A DNA stretch of 64,000 bases, taken from assembly GCF_036924715.1 (NCBI RefSeq), contig NZ_JAZHSB010000001.1:6625001-6689000 (forward strand), read 5' to 3'. Below, piece after piece: positions 61,232 to 64,000 of the stretch (positions are counted from its first letter, which is position 1; the number at the start of each line of letters is the position of its first letter). Position numbers and translations under genes: made by a program. This stretch comes from Bradyrhizobium sp. AZCC 1721. GTDB lineage: Bacteria > Pseudomonadota > Alphaproteobacteria > Rhizobiales > Xanthobacteraceae. The notes under the pieces were generated by a model. The model was not told where the DNA came from. It made no database searches and worked only from the letters and a program-made list of their open reading frames with translations.

Positions 61232-62106
61232 TAGACCTTCTTCCGCATGTGAACACCGAACAGGCCTTCGGGCTTGAGCAGCAGCACCACCAGAAGGACG
61301 ATGTAGGGAGCGACGTCTTTCCAGCCCTGCGGCAGGTAGAAGCCGGCCATGCTCTCGATCACGCCGATCAGCACGCCTCCGACCACGGCGCCGGGGATCG
61401 AGCCGAAACCGCCGAGCACGGCGGCGGGAAATGCTTTCAGACCCAGCACCAGTCCGACATTGGAGTGAATGAAAGTGATCGGCGCCAACAGCACGCCGGC
61501 TGCGGTCGCGACCGCCGCAGCGATCGCCCACACGATCGAGACCACGCGCTTGACCGGAATGCCCATGTAGTAGGCAGCCAGCATGTTCTCGGAGCTGGCG
61601 CGCATCGCGGTGCCGAGCGTGGTGCGGTTGAAGAACAGGTACAGCAACGCGCAGAGGATGATGGTGGCGGCGATCACCGACAGCTTGTCGTATGCGAGCA
61701 CCAACGAGCCGATTCGCAGCACACCGTCGCTGAACGGCGTTTCGATCTTGAAATCGTCGGTGCCCCAGATCATGCCGACGATCGAGCGCAGGAAGTATCC
61801 GAGCCCGATCGTTGCCATGATAATGGAAAACTGCGGATAACCGAGAATCGGGCGCACGACGACGCGTTCGGCCAACATGCCGAACAGGGCCATGGCGATG
61901 ACGGCACCGGCGAATCCGAGCCAGTAATTGAGACCAAGCATGCCGATGAATGTGAAGGCGAAGAATCCGCCCAGCATCATCAAATCGCCCTGGGCGAAAT
62001 TGACGACCTCGGTTGCCTTGTAAATGAGCACGAAACCGAGCGCGATCAGGCCATAGACGCAGCCGAGCGCGATGCCACTCACGAGCTGCTGAACGAAGTC
62101 CAGCAT
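61231..62106 (-). CDS. livH: LivH-type branched-chain ABC permease
   Basis: A 291-residue membrane permease with about eight segments. The motif GLIALGFVLIYKATEVVNFAQGDLMMLGGF and GGFGSIPGAVVGGVLIGVIE are typical. Adjacent ATGs occur at 62109 and 62106; GGGAGGGAA fits the latter better. It is the first gene of the liv operon, 288 nt from the divergent exporter ATPase gene. Confidence 0.94.
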   Translation of the reverse strand: MLDFVQQLVSGIALGCVYGLIALGFVLIYKATEVVNFAQGDLMMLGGFFAFTFIGMLGLNYWLGFAGAVIAMALFGMLAERVVVRPILGYPQFSIIMATIGLGYFLRSIVGMIWGTDDFKIETPFSDGVLRIGSLVLAYDKLSVIAATIILCALLYLFFNRTTLGTAMRASSENMLAAYYMGIPVKRVVSIVWAIAAAVATAAGVLLAPITFIHSNVGLVLGLKAFPAAVLGGFGSIPGAVVGGVLIGVIESMAGFYLPQGWKDVAPYIVLLVVLLLKPEGLFGVHMRKKV

Positions 62107-62394
62107 CATTTCCCTCCCCGATGCCGGGCGATTCTGTCGATCGCCTCTTTCGCATCTTGTGTCTACACGCTGCCCCGCATCCACGATGCCTGCAGCCGCA
62201 TATGTCCCGTCGCATTGAGCCCAAAGCGCCGACCGCTGTCAACAAAGCGCTGCGAGCGGCGCCGTTAACAATTGCGGAGAAATGCCGCAGCCCCGGGAAG
62301 TTGCGGGGTCGGCGCGATTTGGTCCACCAGATTCACCGCGCCGAAAGTTCTTCGGTTCATGGTCCGCGACGAACAACTGGATCGTTCCGAAATC

Positions 62395-63143
<749 letters not shown>

Positions 63144-63147
<4 letters not shown>

Positions 63148-64000
63148 GTTCGGCCGCGGCGCTCACCTGGTTTGCCCGGCACGAAATCCGGCTGGCCTGG
63201 CGCGAATGGCTGGCCATGATGACCGGCAGCCGGGGAAAGCGAAAGCGCGCGATCATCTTCCTGGTCGTGTTCGCCGCCATCATGCACCTGCCAGCCTATG
63301 CGGTGATCGGCCGCTTTGCCGATTTGCAGGCGCCGCTAGGCAAGCCCGAACTGATCGTCATCACCGCGACGATCTTTCTCGCCTGGGCATTGATGCTGTC
63401 GCAGGCGATCGAATCCGTGACGCGGGTGTTTTACGCCCGCGCCGATCTCGACCTCCTGATGTCGTCACCGGCCAACCTCGCCAACGTGTTCTCGGTGCGG
63501 ATCGCGGCGATCGCGCTGTCCGTCATCGGAATGGCGCTGCTGCTGTCGACGCCCTTTGTCGACGTTCTCGTGATCGGCGGCGGCGCGCGCTGGCTCTCGG
63601 CGTTCGGCGTCGTCGTCGCCATCGGCCTTTCGGCTGCAGCGGTAGCGATCGCGATCACCGTGCTGCTGTTCAGGCTGATCGGCCCGAGCCGCACCCGCCT
63701 CGTCGCACAGATCGTGGCCGCCGTCATCGGCGCCGGCTTCGTCATCGCGCTCCAGGTCGCGGCCATTCTTTCCTACGGTACGTTGTCACGCTTCGCCGTG
63801 CTGACCTCCGATGCCGCTTCAGCCTATGCGCCTGATCTCGACAGTCCGCTGTGGTGGCCGGCTCGCGCGGCGATCGGCGACGGCATGGTGCTGTCATGGC
63901 TCATGGCCGGCGGGCTCCTGCTGCTCGGCGCGGTGATGGCGGTCTTTTCGCCGCGATTTGCCGATACCGTCGTCCGTGTCGCCGCAACCACGCGCGCTGT
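63144..64000 (+). CDS. ABC exporter permease, 3' end beyond the window
   Basis: 285 residues are visible, running off the window. At least five hydrophobic segments are seen, such as IIFLVVFAAIMHLPAYAVIG, LIVITATIFLAWALMLSQAI and AVAIAITVLLFRLIG. It partners the upstream ATPase, with a 4-nt overlap (ATGA). The type is the large ABC-2-like permeases of unknown cargo. Only the N-terminal part can be judged. Confidence 0.85.

Noticed and set aside
60080..62245. Apparent 721-residue fused permease on the minus strand
   Set aside because: Only the part from 61231 down is LivM. The upstream half is an out-of-frame reading of livH, whose own frame has the full family sequence and a TAATG junction.

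Overview
The window looks like chromosomal DNA of a Bradyrhizobium- or Rhodopseudomonas-like alphaproteobacterium. The reasons are the high G+C, several families of dispersed intergenic palindromes, an IS1182-type element, a tricarballylate (tcu) locus, and many acyl-CoA and aromatic-type ABC-transport genes. This is inference from content; no rRNA or tRNA gene is visible to fix the taxon.

Layout. 0.2-7 kb (+): thiolase, acyl-CoA synthetase, epoxide-hydrolase-like protein, amidase, a small membrane protein and a SnoaL-like protein. 7.2-12.9 kb: zinc alcohol dehydrogenase and AidB-like acyl-CoA dehydrogenase (-), an atypical SDR and a crotonase (+), then a GNAT acetyltransferase and a DUF1127 protein (-). 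13-18.4 kb: LysR regulator, tcuA, a secreted alpha/beta hydrolase, tcuB, and a divergent DedA protein. 18.7-21.7 kb: AraC regulator divergent from a Tat-exported metallo-beta-lactamase-fold protein and a DUF1326 protein. 21.8-24.4 kb (-): two amidohydrolases translationally coupled to a Rieske ferredoxin. 24.6-29.8 kb: CinA-domain protein, an intact IS1182-type element inserted in the tip of a dispersed hairpin, and a type I secretion adaptor/ABC exporter pair.

31-40.5 kb is the most coherent unit. A seven-gene oligopeptide/amide ABC-transport operon carries an amidase and a tiny AtzG/GatC-like protein between its two ATPase genes, joined by 4-nt overlaps. A paralogous binding protein is transcribed divergently. 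Each arm of the divergent region has a perfect -24/-12 sigma-54 (RpoN) promoter, so the unit is probably a nitrogen-scavenging system.

40.6-53.7 kb is a surface-adhesion and second-messenger neighbourhood. It holds a 1552-residue FecR/VCBS-repeat type I secretion substrate, a CHASE2 adenylate cyclase downstream in the same operon, a LapG-like cysteine protease, a PQQ alcohol dehydrogenase, and a compact HD-GYP/PilZ operon with two unknown small proteins. The type I exporter at 27-30 kb is a plausible secretion route for the adhesin; no TolC-type gene is in the window.

54-62 kb: AraC regulator, then a livHMGF - acyl-CoA synthetase - livK operon (-) of the type that imports and CoA-activates aromatic or fatty acids. 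62.4-64 kb: an ATPase/permease exporter pair, cut by the window end.

Paired palindromes (type-1 copies at 1.4, 3.1, 7.0, 25-26.7 and 40.5 kb, plus several other kinds) occupy many of the intergenic gaps.
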